Part shown: in pieces, positions 54,386 through 61,812 of the stretch
How positions within the stretch are numbered: the first letter of the stretch is position 1
Layout: every line of letters starts with the position of its first letter
Made by a program: the position numbers and the translations under genes
Notes under the pieces: generated by a model
The model's database searches: none
What the model saw: the letters and a program-made list of their open reading frames with translations, nothing else
What the model was told of the DNA's origin: nothing
DNA from: Candidatus Manganitrophus morganii
GTDB taxonomy: Bacteria > Nitrospirota > Nitrospiria > SBBL01 > Manganitrophaceae
Direction: 5' to 3'
Length of the DNA stretch: 64,000 nucleotides
Assembly: GCA_021651055.1 (NCBI GenBank)
Contig: JAJHOH010000001.1
Location: 2,914,001 to 2,978,000, forward strand

Positions 54386-55204
54386 ATGAACAGGTTCGTC
54401 AAGCTATTCGGTACCACAGTTGCTGTCAGTCTGTTGTCTGCGACGTTTGCTTTCGCAGATTACGCAGAAGCACCCGTCTCCGGCGGGGGGTCGGTGTCGG
54501 GAAAGATCACTTTTAAGGGGACCCCTCCTCCACCGGAGAAATTCGATCTAGCCAAGTTTCCTCAGGCCAAATTCTGCAGCAGTGTTGATTCCGAGGGGAT
54601 GACCCGGCTCCGCCATGATGTGAAGGTAAAGGGCGGCGCGTTGGCCGATGTCGTCGTCTACATCACCAATATCGAAAAAGGAAAACCGTTCAAGCCCGAA
54701 GCCACCAAGGTGGTGGCCGACCAGTGCCGTTTCTTGGTTGAGGGGGGAGCTTCCAAGTCGGTCGGTGTCGTCGTGAAGAAGGGTGAGATCTCGTTCACCA
54801 ATAACGATGCCGATCCGAGCGAAGAGAAATCGAAGGAAGGGGTGCTCCACAACCCGCACGGTTACGAAATCGTCGGACCGAAGAGCTCCACCACCTTCAA
54901 CAAGCCGCTTCCCAAGAAGGGCCAAACCATTACCGAGAAAATCAAGCCGATCAACTTCAAGAGGGACGGTTCCTTCCTGAAGGTGGAGTGCGACCAGCAC
55001 AACTACATGAACGTCTGGTTCCGCCCGATCGAAAATCCTTATTATGCCATCGTCGGCGAGGACGGCACTTTCACCATCGGGGACGTTCCTCCGGGGAAAT
55101 ATAAGATTGAGGCGTTCCACCCCAAGCTGGGATTTGTGGAGAAAGAAGTGGAAGTGGCCGGCGGCGGAAAAGCAACGGCCGATTTCGAGTTTGCCGGCAA
55201 ATAG
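54386..55204 (+). CDS. Secreted cupredoxin/carboxypeptidase-regulatory-like protein
   Basis: The 272-aa precursor has a signal peptide (to about residue 26, ending FAFADYAEA). A beta-rich body contains LHNPHGYE and CDQHNYM (C-x2-H-x2-M) near residue 200, a pattern of type-1-copper-like or methylamine-utilisation-related periplasmic proteins. Beta strands NPYYAIVGEDGTFTIGDVPPGKYKIEAFHPKLG resemble the carboxypeptidase regulatory-like domain. Copper binding is inferred only from the motif. AAGGAG is 7 nt upstream. It is a single gene with its own palindromic promoter and a strong terminator. Confidence 0.75.
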   Translation: MNRFVKLFGTTVAVSLLSATFAFADYAEAPVSGGGSVSGKITFKGTPPPPEKFDLAKFPQAKFCSSVDSEGMTRLRHDVKVKGGALADVVVYITNIEKGKPFKPEATKVVADQCRFLVEGGASKSVGVVVKKGEISFTNNDADPSEEKSKEGVLHNPHGYEIVGPKSSTTFNKPLPKKGQTITEKIKPINFKRDGSFLKVECDQHNYMNVWFRPIENPYYAIVGEDGTFTIGDVPPGKYKIEAFHPKLGFVEKEVEVAGGGKATADFEFAGK

Positions 55205-55227
55205 CACCTTTCAAGATCAACAAAAAA

Positions 55228-55258
55228 GGGGAAGCGGTTGAACCGCTTCCCCTTTTTA
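55228..55258 (+). terminator. Rho-independent terminator after secreted cupredoxin-like gene
   Basis: GGGGAAGCGGT and ACCGCTTCCCC form an 11-bp stem with a TGA loop, followed by T5 and further T-rich sequence; the upstream A6 means it can also serve the minus strand. Confidence 0.92.
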
Positions 55259-55265
55259 TTTTTTG

Positions 55266-55283
55266 TGGCAGGGGCGGGCCCCT
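55266..55283. repeat. Small GC palindrome (GGGGCGGGCCCCTAC)
   Basis: GGGGC-GG-GCCCC type palindrome lies between the terminator and arsS, resembling half of the element at 20063-20120. Confidence 0.35.
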
Positions 55284-55311
55284 ACAAGATTCATGTTTTA
55301 TGTTTGCATGA

Positions 55312-56358
55312 TTAAGTCAGCGTCCCGCCGCAGGAAGAGCCGGCGCCGGCGGTGCAGCCGTAGCAATGGTTGCCGGTGACGATCCGGCGGTGGTGAAGCG
55401 CCGCCGGATCGAAATCGGAGAGATGCCGGGGCGCGCCGCCGTCCACCGGCAGATCGAGCATTTGGTTGAAGTCGCAATCGTACAATGTGCCGTCCCATCC
55501 CACCGAGATCGTATAACGGCACATCACCCCCGCCGCGGCGGCCGGGTTGAAAGCGTTGGCGAGCCGTTCCATGTACCCTTCCACATTGCCGGTCTCGATC
55601 AGAAATTCCAGAAAGCGGCTGATCGGCATGTTGGTGATCGTGTAGAGCCGGTTGAAGACGACGCCGTAGCGGAGGTCCAACTCCTTCCGGAATTGCGCCT
55701 CGATCGCTTCCTGTTTGGGGGGAAGAAACGCGCCGACCGGATTATGCACCAGATTCAGAATCAGCCCGCTTCCTTCGACGCCGTAGCCGATTTGATTAAG
55801 GAGCCGCAGGGCGGCGATCGACTTTTCGAAGATCCCCTCTCCCCGCTGCGCGTCGGTTTGTGCGGGGCGATAGTAGGGAAGCGACGCGATGATTTCGACC
55901 TGATGATCGGCCAGGAACGCCGCAAGATCGGCCTGAGAGGGGAGGAGCAGGACGCTCAAATTGCATCGATCGATCACATGCCGGCCCAGGGCGCGCGCCT
56001 GGGTGACCACCCATCGGAAGTGCGAATTCAACTCCGGCGCGCCGCCGGTGATATCGACGGTCGGAATGTCGGTTTGAGCCAGCGCGTCGATACACGCCTC
56101 GGCCGTTTCACGCGTCATCATCTCCCGGCGGTCGGGAGCGGCATCGACATGGCAATGGCGGCAGGCCTGATTGCAGAGTTTCCCGAGGTTCATCTGAAAA
56201 ACCGAAATCCCGGTGGCGTGGAGCGGATCGAGACCGGCCTGTCGCATCGGCGCATCGAACGGCGGACACCCTTTGATCTCCGAGAGAATCCGGAGCTGCT
56301 CGGTTTCCGAGGTTAATAAACTCCCTCGGGCCTTTAGGCTGAGTCTCGTTTCAGACAT
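55312..56358 (-). CDS. arsS: Radical SAM protein ArsS-like (arsenosugar biosynthesis)
   Basis: The 348-aa radical SAM enzyme has CNQACRHCHVDAAPD, the CxxxCxxC site that holds the 4Fe-4S cluster, and ITGGAPELNSHFRW. A Cys-rich C-terminal region (CRYTISVGWDGTLYDCDFNQ; HCYGCTAGAGSSCGG) is the hallmark of the ArsS family that adds a 5'-deoxyadenosyl group to dimethylarsinous acid. It follows 11 nt after the AhpD-like gene, the usual ArsS partner. ArsM is not in the window. Other radical SAM/Cys-rich roles cannot be excluded. Confidence 0.85.
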   Translation of the reverse strand: MSETRLSLKARGSLLTSETEQLRILSEIKGCPPFDAPMRQAGLDPLHATGISVFQMNLGKLCNQACRHCHVDAAPDRREMMTRETAEACIDALAQTDIPTVDITGGAPELNSHFRWVVTQARALGRHVIDRCNLSVLLLPSQADLAAFLADHQVEIIASLPYYRPAQTDAQRGEGIFEKSIAALRLLNQIGYGVEGSGLILNLVHNPVGAFLPPKQEAIEAQFRKELDLRYGVVFNRLYTITNMPISRFLEFLIETGNVEGYMERLANAFNPAAAAGVMCRYTISVGWDGTLYDCDFNQMLDLPVDGGAPRHLSDFDPAALHHRRIVTGNHCYGCTAGAGSSCGGTLT

Positions 56359-56369
56359 TCTTTCTCCTG

Positions 56370-56702
56370 CTACATCGAGAGCTTGTGAGCCACGTTCCGC
56401 ATCTGGACCCCATGGACCAGCGAGGCGCCGCCGCGGATCGCACAGGCGACATGAACCGCCTCGGTCATCTCCTCGACATTGGAGCCCTTCTCAAGGCAGG
56501 CCTGCGTATAGGAATCGATGCAGTAGGGACATTGTACCGCGTGGGAGACCGCCAGGGCAATCAGCGCCTTCTCCCGCTCGGTCAGTGCCCCCTCGGCGAA
56601 AACGGCGTTGTAATAGCTGGTGAACTTCTCCCACAATTCTTTGTTTCCTTTTCCCATCTCTGCAAATTTTCCAAGATCCCCCGGGTGATAATAGGTCTCC
56701 AT
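56370..56702 (-). CDS. AhpD/carboxymuconolactone-decarboxylase-like protein, arsenosugar-associated
   Basis: The 110-aa protein has the AhpD-like CxxC in AVQCPYCIDSYTQACLEKG and the helix HVACAIRGGASLVHG. Its start METYYHPGDLGKFAEMGKGN and position before arsS match the arsenosugar biosynthesis-associated peroxidase-like family (TIGR04169-type). It probably reduces or holds an arsenic intermediate via the dithiol. The start is supported by AAAGGGGGAAGG just upstream. It shares one transcript with arsS. Confidence 0.82.
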   Translation of the reverse strand: METYYHPGDLGKFAEMGKGNKELWEKFTSYYNAVFAEGALTEREKALIALAVSHAVQCPYCIDSYTQACLEKGSNVEEMTEAVHVACAIRGGASLVHGVQMRNVAHKLSM

Positions 56703-56834
56703 TCCTTCCCCCTTTTGATGTATGTCGTCCGATCATTTGGACTAACGAAGAATGCATTCTGATGATGTGTACCATGTCCCGGCCGTTCTTGCAATCCTCT
56801 TCGGTGTCCGTCTCGGGAGAGGTGAAAAGGGAAA

Positions 56835-56875
56835 GCCCTGCCGGAGAAGCAACGAGGTCACTTCCTCGGCAGGGC
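56835..56875 (-). terminator. Probable terminator after the secreted 352-aa protein
   Basis: GCCCTGCCG and CGGCAGGGC (imperfect beyond) form a hairpin on the minus strand just after the stop at 56895, followed by TTTCCCTTTTC. Confidence 0.65.
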
Positions 56876-56894
56876 GAGCTTGATGCTGTTTATC

Positions 56895-57953
56895 TTACTG
56901 ATCGATGCTGACGATCGGGCAGTTCACGACGACCCCGATCGCCCCCCAGGGCATGCCTTCCGGACCGGTGACGCGGCCTTCCGCGGCGAGGCGGGCGACG
57001 GTGTTGAAGTCTTTTTGGGCGGCGTTGGTTTTGGCGCCGATCGCCTCCGCTTTCCAAACGGCGATATGGACATCCCACATGGGGGTGTAAAGCTCTGCGC
57101 GATCGCCGAAGGGGATTTCCTGAACGATGTTGAAAGGATCGCCTTCACCCATCAGCGCCGAAGCAAGCCCCTGGCGGGCGGGGTTCATTTTTCCGGTCTG
57201 GCCGTTTGCAAAGGGGATCAATCCGATCAAGGCGGAGCCCGGGCCGCTGGACCCTTTCATCGGGGTCGCTGCAAGCCGCGGGGTGTAGGTGGCCGCTTCC
57301 ACCGCGGCGACGCCGGGGTCGGAGGCATTGAACGAAGTGTAGTGGACGACCTTCCCTTCAAAGAAGCCCTGGGTCATCTTGAACGTTGCCTTTTTATTTT
57401 TAAGATCGAAGGAGACGGTCCGGTCATGTTCTCCCGTGCTGTTCTTCACGTGGGGGGCGTTCAAGACCGTTCCGTCCGGAAGCTCGATGAGCGGAGTATA
57501 ACCGGCTTCGGCGATTGCCCCCGGCTTCGCCTCTTTCGGAGGAAAGCCGGTCGGTCCCGGAACGACGCTGCGCACCGGAGAGAAGATGACGCTCCCGGTA
57601 AACGCGATCCTCCCATTCACGATTTTTACCTTCTCGACGGCATTGGTTCCTTTGGCGTTCGCCATCTTCGGCGAATAGTGAACCTTCCGCCGCGCGGCGT
57701 CTTCTTTGTTGGATGATTCGGTCACGACAAACCAGACCGTCTCCGTCCCGCGTTTTCCCTCGAAGATCGGCAGGGTCACGCTGCTCAGGTCGGCGCTTTC
57801 GGTCGCGCTCTGGAGAAGAAGCGTGTGTCCCTTCTTCATCATCCTGTCGTCTTTCATCATCCCATCCATCGCCGACGCCGACGCTGTCGGCGAAAGAGCG
57901 GAGAGGGAGAGGAGGAGCGTCCAGGCGGCAAGTGCTTGTCTCGTTGTCTTCAT
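56895..57953 (-). CDS. Secreted protein of unknown function linked to ECF sigma/anti-sigma
   Basis: The 352-aa precursor begins MKTTRQALAAWTLLLSLSALSPTASA, a clear signal peptide, then a Met-rich patch (MDGMMKDDRMMKK). The rest is beta-rich, with VWFVVTESSNKEDA, GFPPKEAKPGAIAEAGYTPLIELPDGTVLNAPHV and a C-terminal PWGAIGVVVNCPIVSIDQ. I recognise no family. AGGAG lies 7 nt before the ATG at 57953; a longer in-frame start at 57995 lacks support. Two GTAAGG-N14/15-CGAC boxes upstream suggest that the adjacent ECF sigma factor reads it. Met-rich sequence would allow metal binding (unproven). Confidence 0.7.
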   Translation of the reverse strand: MKTTRQALAAWTLLLSLSALSPTASASAMDGMMKDDRMMKKGHTLLLQSATESADLSSVTLPIFEGKRGTETVWFVVTESSNKEDAARRKVHYSPKMANAKGTNAVEKVKIVNGRIAFTGSVIFSPVRSVVPGPTGFPPKEAKPGAIAEAGYTPLIELPDGTVLNAPHVKNSTGEHDRTVSFDLKNKKATFKMTQGFFEGKVVHYTSFNASDPGVAAVEAATYTPRLAATPMKGSSGPGSALIGLIPFANGQTGKMNPARQGLASALMGEGDPFNIVQEIPFGDRAELYTPMWDVHIAVWKAEAIGAKTNAAQKDFNTVARLAAEGRVTGPEGMPWGAIGVVVNCPIVSIDQ

Positions 57954-58003
57954 TGTTCTTCTCCTATGTTGAGTTGGGTGATCTATCGCTTGCACGGACG
58001 TAT

Positions 58004-58028
58004 GTCGGCCCCATTTTGAAATCCTTAC
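58004..58028 (-). promoter_or_regulatory. Candidate ECF sigma promoter box 1
   Basis: On the minus strand GTAAGG (58028-58023), 15 nt, then CGAC (58007-58004), about 50 nt before the secreted-protein start. The -35 box sits within the palindrome TTTGAAAT-N6-ATTTCAAA (58015-58036). Confidence 0.5.
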
Positions 58029-58095
58029 ATTTCAAAGTAGGAAAAAAACAGAAAGGATTTTAGAGAGCGCTTTGGAAATGATCAGGGGAAAATGA

Positions 58096-58119
58096 GTCGG
58101 GAAAAAATGAAATCCTTAC
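58096..58119 (-). promoter_or_regulatory. Candidate ECF sigma promoter box 2
   Basis: A second GTAAGGATTTCA (58119-58108) is followed by CGAC (58099-58096) after 14 nt. It repeats box 1 in the same direction, 91 bp upstream. Confidence 0.45.
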
Positions 58120-58146
58120 TAAAGATACTCAGGAAAGGAACGGAGG

Positions 58147-58434
58147 TTATTTGCTTTTTGGACGGAGGGCCTGTTTGATTCGCTCCTGGGCTTCAGGGGA
58201 GAGAGCGCCGGGGGCGGTCTCCCCGACTTTCTCGGGATTACCGCCCAGGATGTTGTGGATGAAGCGGATTTGTTTTTGATAACGAAAACACCATTTGCAG
58301 ATCAGAAAATGGAGCCGGATGGAGAGCCGCTGCCGAATCGAGGGGGGCCGTTCCATTGAATTGGAAATCAACTGAATGATCTCCTTGCAGGAAGGGGTAT
58401 GACGCGCCAGAAAATTCGTGAGCCATCGGGTCAT
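58147..58434 (-). CDS. ZAS-type anti-sigma factor
   Basis: The 95-aa protein has the zinc anti-sigma (ZAS) motif H-x3-C-x2-C in LHFLICKWC near residue 48, with an upstream Cys in HTPSCKEI. It would hold the neighbouring ECF sigma factor in the cytoplasm until a redox or metal signal releases it. There is no membrane segment. ATG at 58434 overlaps the sigma gene stop by 4 nt, so the two are translated together; a longer in-frame ATG at 58479 lies inside the sigma gene. Confidence 0.85.
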   Translation of the reverse strand: MTRWLTNFLARHTPSCKEIIQLISNSMERPPSIRQRLSIRLHFLICKWCFRYQKQIRFIHNILGGNPEKVGETAPGALSPEAQERIKQALRPKSK

Positions 58435-59108
58435 TCTTTCACCTGTTTTTCTTTTCCAAAGAAGTGTATTTCCAGACACTGCCTCAGTTGCATCCGGGCG
58501 CGATGCATCAGCACCCAGAGGTTCGAGGCCGTCAGGTTCAGTACTTCACAGACCTGCTCACTGCTGACGCCGTCGATTTCTCTTAACGAGAATACGTGGG
58601 CCATTCGGGAAGGAAGCTTGGAAAGGCATCGATCCAATGCGATCCAAAACTGCTTTCTCTCAAGCAGGCGTTCCGGGTCGGCGTTCCACTCGCACGGGCC
58701 GGTTCCGTCCCGCTTCCAATGGCCGTTCTCGTCGAACGCTCCTTCCATCTGATCTTCAAACCGGGAGAGGTCCTCGATCGGTGTTTCCCGGCTGATCTTC
58801 CGGAAATAATCGATCACCTTGTGCTTGAGAATCCCGATCAGCCAGCTTCGCTCCGAGGCTTGTCCTAAAAAACGATTCCGGCCCTGAAACGCGGAGAGAA
58901 GGGTTTCTTGGACGGCGTCCTCGGCGAGCTTCGGATCGCGGAGCCGGAGAAGCGCAAACCGATAGAGGGCATCGCCATGCATCTCGACCCACTTCTCGGG
59001 GTCGGACGATGGAGTCCCCTCGTCCGGTTTTCGATCAATGGCGGGTTCGCTGATCAAAGAAGGTCCCTCACTGGCCAGTTTTTTAGCATGTTTCCTTGAT
59101 TCTTGCAA
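58431..59108 (-). CDS. ECF RNA polymerase sigma factor
   Basis: The 225-aa group IV sigma factor has region 2 (ALYRFALLRLRDPKLAEDAVQETLLSAF; LIGILKHKVIDYFR) and region 4 (CLSKLPSRMAHVFSLREIDGVSSEQVCEVLNLTASNLWVLMHRAR). An N-terminal tail of about 40 residues precedes region 2. It is followed by its ZAS anti-sigma gene and then the secreted-protein gene with GTAAGG boxes. Those boxes are not seen upstream of the sigma gene itself, so simple autoregulation is not evident. Confidence 0.95.
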   Translation of the reverse strand: MQESRKHAKKLASEGPSLISEPAIDRKPDEGTPSSDPEKWVEMHGDALYRFALLRLRDPKLAEDAVQETLLSAFQGRNRFLGQASERSWLIGILKHKVIDYFRKISRETPIEDLSRFEDQMEGAFDENGHWKRDGTGPCEWNADPERLLERKQFWIALDRCLSKLPSRMAHVFSLREIDGVSSEQVCEVLNLTASNLWVLMHRARMQLRQCLEIHFFGKEKQVKE

Positions 59109-59223
59109 ATATATTTGCTGAGGTGGCGCTCCGGAAGGGTGTAAGCGGGGCTACTTTCAAAGTTCCGCTAACAGACTATCCTATTCATAACAGCCGATAG
59201 GCATCGTCAAGACAAGGGGAGGA

Positions 59224-59436
59224 ATGAAGATGGCCGAGTGGAAATGTCAGGACTGTGGCAAGGTATTCAAAACGCAGCAAGATCTGCTGGCCCACGAACT
59301 CGAGCATGCCCCCCGCTATGAATGCGCCGTTTGCGGGGAGGAATTTAAAACGAAAGAGGAGGCCTATCTCCATGAGGTCGGCAAACATGGGCGGCCCCCG
59401 GCCACCGATCCGGTCCCCATAAGGCGACCCGCCTGA
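59224..59436 (+). CDS. Tandem C2H2 zinc-finger protein
   Basis: The 70-aa protein has two classical fingers: C-Q-D-C-x12-H-x3-H and C-A-V-C-x12-H-x4-H. GGGGAGGAATG precedes the ATG. TFIIIA-type C2H2 pairs are rare in bacteria and are usually found as small Ros/MucR-like or short tandem proteins; here no DNA target is known. It is divergent from the sigma gene and has a gap of 115 nt to its start. Confidence 0.8.
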   Translation: MKMAEWKCQDCGKVFKTQQDLLAHELEHAPRYECAVCGEEFKTKEEAYLHEVGKHGRPPATDPVPIRRPA

Positions 59437-59603
59437 AGGGGTTGATTCTCCTGCTGATTAAATCAGAAAAAAGGGACCGCTTGAAATCGGCAAGGGGTTC
59501 GGCGTATAAGGGAAAGAAGGTCTTACCGGAGAGCCGTTCCCCTCGCAAGAGGGATGGAAGGTGTTCTTTTTCGCGTCGACTCGTTCTAAGGAGGGAAAGG
59601 GGA

Positions 59604-60332
59604 ATGGCGCATGTATTCGACCTGCCGCTCTCTCGGGAGCGGAGGGCCGACGATCAAGAGCGGCGCCGGGATCATCGGCGAAGCGCCGATCAGATCCGGC
59701 GCAAGGAGCGCCGCGTTTTTCCGACGGCGGTCCGCTTCGGCTTCTACGGTTTGATCACGGCCGGGTTCTTTCAGGGATTTATCTTTGCCTCTTATTTTAT
59801 CGAAGCGAAGCGGCTCTTCTCCGAGAACGGTCCGGTAGAGTGGTGCCAATTCCTGCTCCTCCTCACTTGCTGCGGCTGGCTGCAGGCGATCGCGGTCCGC
59901 TCCGGATCGCGGCGCGAGATCTTCCACCTCGGGACCCTTTTCATTCTGATGGCGGCCGTTCGCGAGATGGATGCCAATCTCGATCGCTACGTTTTCGACG
60001 GCGCTTGGCAGCTGGTGGTGACGGGGTTGATCCTTTCCGGCTTGCTCTACGCTTGGCCCCGGCGCAGGAAGATCGCGGCGCAGCTTCAGTCTCTCATTTT
60101 TTCTCGTCCCTTCGGATTGCTCTTGGCCGGCCTGTTTGTCGTGACCCTTTTTACGCCTCTCCTGGGACAACAGCGTTTCTGGCAGGCGGCGCTCCAGGAG
60201 CGCTATATCCGGTCGGTGGCCCGGATCGTCGAGGAGAGCGGCGAGCTTTTGGGTTTCCTCCTTCTCCTCTTCGGATGTATCGAGATGTTCACCTTCTTCC
60301 CGCCGGATCAAAACGACGCGCGATCCTCCTAG
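59604..60332 (+). CDS. Polytopic membrane protein of unknown function
   Basis: The 242-aa protein has an N-terminal charged, Arg-rich region (RERRADDQERRRDHRRSADQIRRKERR) followed by five to six membrane segments. Conserved-looking elements are FYGLITAGFFQGFIFASYFIEAKRL, VREMDANLDRYVF and VEESGELLGFLLLLFGCIEMF. I recognise no domain of known function. ATG at 59604 follows AAGGAGGGAAAGG, a strong ribosome site. It stands alone before the VTT-DUF3047 gene and may be co-transcribed with it. Confidence 0.75.
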   Translation: MAHVFDLPLSRERRADDQERRRDHRRSADQIRRKERRVFPTAVRFGFYGLITAGFFQGFIFASYFIEAKRLFSENGPVEWCQFLLLLTCCGWLQAIAVRSGSRREIFHLGTLFILMAAVREMDANLDRYVFDGAWQLVVTGLILSGLLYAWPRRRKIAAQLQSLIFSRPFGLLLAGLFVVTLFTPLLGQQRFWQAALQERYIRSVARIVEESGELLGFLLLLFGCIEMFTFFPPDQNDARSS

Positions 60333-60429
60333 ATCCGTTCTCTTCGAATCTCCGCGCTCGAAGCTCTCCCTGTTTTTGCGCTGGCGCTTCCAGGCCCGAT
60401 TCGATACAATCAGCAAAAACAGGAGGGGT

Positions 60430-61812
60430 ATGGCCTCGAAGAGACGCTTCTTTTTCTTTTTGCTGCTCCTGATCGTCCTGGTCGCCGCCGTCCGGCTGCT
60501 CGGGTTGCACGACGCGCTCGATCAGCAGCAACTCCGGAGCGGGATCGATCGATGGGGGGCCTGGGGACCGCTTCTCTATATTCTGATCTTCGCGATCGCC
60601 CCGGTCCTCTTTCTGCCGGGCCTCCCGATCACCGTCGCCGGGGGATTGGCCTTCGGCCCCCTCTGGGGGACGGTCTACGCTTCGATCGGATCGACGCTGG
60701 GGGCGGGGCTCGCTTTCCTGGTGGCCCGCTACTTTGCGCGGGAAGCCGTTTCAGAAATGCTCGGAGAGCGATGGAAGCGGATCGACGCGGGGGTGGCGGA
60801 GCGGGGCTGGGTCTTTGTCGCCATCACCCGCTTGATCCCGCTTTTCCCGTTTAATCTTCTCAACTATGCCTTCGGCCTGACCCGAATTCCTTTTGCGATT
60901 TATCTTTTTACCTCCTGGCTCTTCATGCTCCCCGGGACCGCCGCGTATGTGATTTTTTCCAGCTCGCTCCTCGATCTGATCAAGGGGGATCTCTCGCCGG
61001 CGTTTCTCATCGGGCTGGTCCTGCTGGTTGCCCTCTCCGTCATCCCCTTTTTTTATCGGCGCTGGAAGGGATCGAAAGACTCCCTTCCAAAAGTGATCAT
61101 CTGGGGGGCGGCGCTCCTTCTGCCGTTTCTTGCGATTCAAAAAGCCGATGCGGAGGAGCGGATCGACCTCCTCACGAATCGGCAGGGTGAGAGCGGCCTT
61201 CCGGAGGGATGGCGGCCGCTGACGTTCCAGCGGATCTCCCGCCACACCGACTATCATCTTCTGGAAGAGGAAGGACGCCCGGTGATCCGGGCGGTCAGCC
61301 GGCAGGCGGCCTCCGGTTTGATTCACCCGCTCGATCTTGACCCTCGCCGCTACGAAACCCTCTCTTGGTGCTGGAAGGTCGACCGGATTATTTCGAAGGG
61401 GGATGAGACGGAGAAGAAGGGGGATGATTACGCCGCGCGGGTTTACGTCACCTTCCGGTTCGATCCGGACAAGGCGACCTTTTGGGAGCGGACCAAGTTC
61501 AGCGTCCTGAAGCGGATCTACGGGGAGTATCCGCCGAAGGCGGCGATCAACTACATCTGGGCGAACCGGCTTCCGAAAGGGGAGGCCATTGCAAACGCTT
61601 ACACCGACCGGGCGCGGATGGTCGCCGTCGAGAGCGGGAATGAGCGGGTCGGCGAATGGGTCTGCCAAGCCCGGAGCCTGTATGCCGACTATCAATGGCT
61701 CTTCGATGAGGCGCCGCCGCCCCTTTCGGGCATCGCCGTGATGACCGACACCGACGATACGGGTGAAGAGGCGACGGCGTTTTATGCCGATATTTTTTTA
61801 AAGGCGAAATAA
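60430..61812 (+). CDS. VTT/TVP38 (SNARE-associated)-DUF3047 fusion membrane protein
   Basis: The 460-aa protein joins an N-terminal VTT domain to a DUF3047 domain. The VTT part (about 40-230) has membrane segments, LPGLPITVAGGLAFGPLWGT and TRLIPLFPFNLLNYAFGL. The DUF3047 part (about 255-460) begins LPEGWRPLTFQRISRHTDYHLLE and includes LSWCWKVDRIISKGDETEKKGDDYAARVYVTF. VTT proteins carry lipids or ions; DUF3047 proteins are secreted with unknown function. AGGAGG is 3 nt upstream of ATG 60430. It ends within 1 nt of the oxidoreductase start. Confidence 0.85.
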   Translation: MASKRRFFFFLLLLIVLVAAVRLLGLHDALDQQQLRSGIDRWGAWGPLLYILIFAIAPVLFLPGLPITVAGGLAFGPLWGTVYASIGSTLGAGLAFLVARYFAREAVSEMLGERWKRIDAGVAERGWVFVAITRLIPLFPFNLLNYAFGLTRIPFAIYLFTSWLFMLPGTAAYVIFSSSLLDLIKGDLSPAFLIGLVLLVALSVIPFFYRRWKGSKDSLPKVIIWGAALLLPFLAIQKADAEERIDLLTNRQGESGLPEGWRPLTFQRISRHTDYHLLEEEGRPVIRAVSRQAASGLIHPLDLDPRRYETLSWCWKVDRIISKGDETEKKGDDYAARVYVTFRFDPDKATFWERTKFSVLKRIYGEYPPKAAINYIWANRLPKGEAIANAYTDRARMVAVESGNERVGEWVCQARSLYADYQWLFDEAPPPLSGIAVMTDTDDTGEEATAFYADIFLKAK

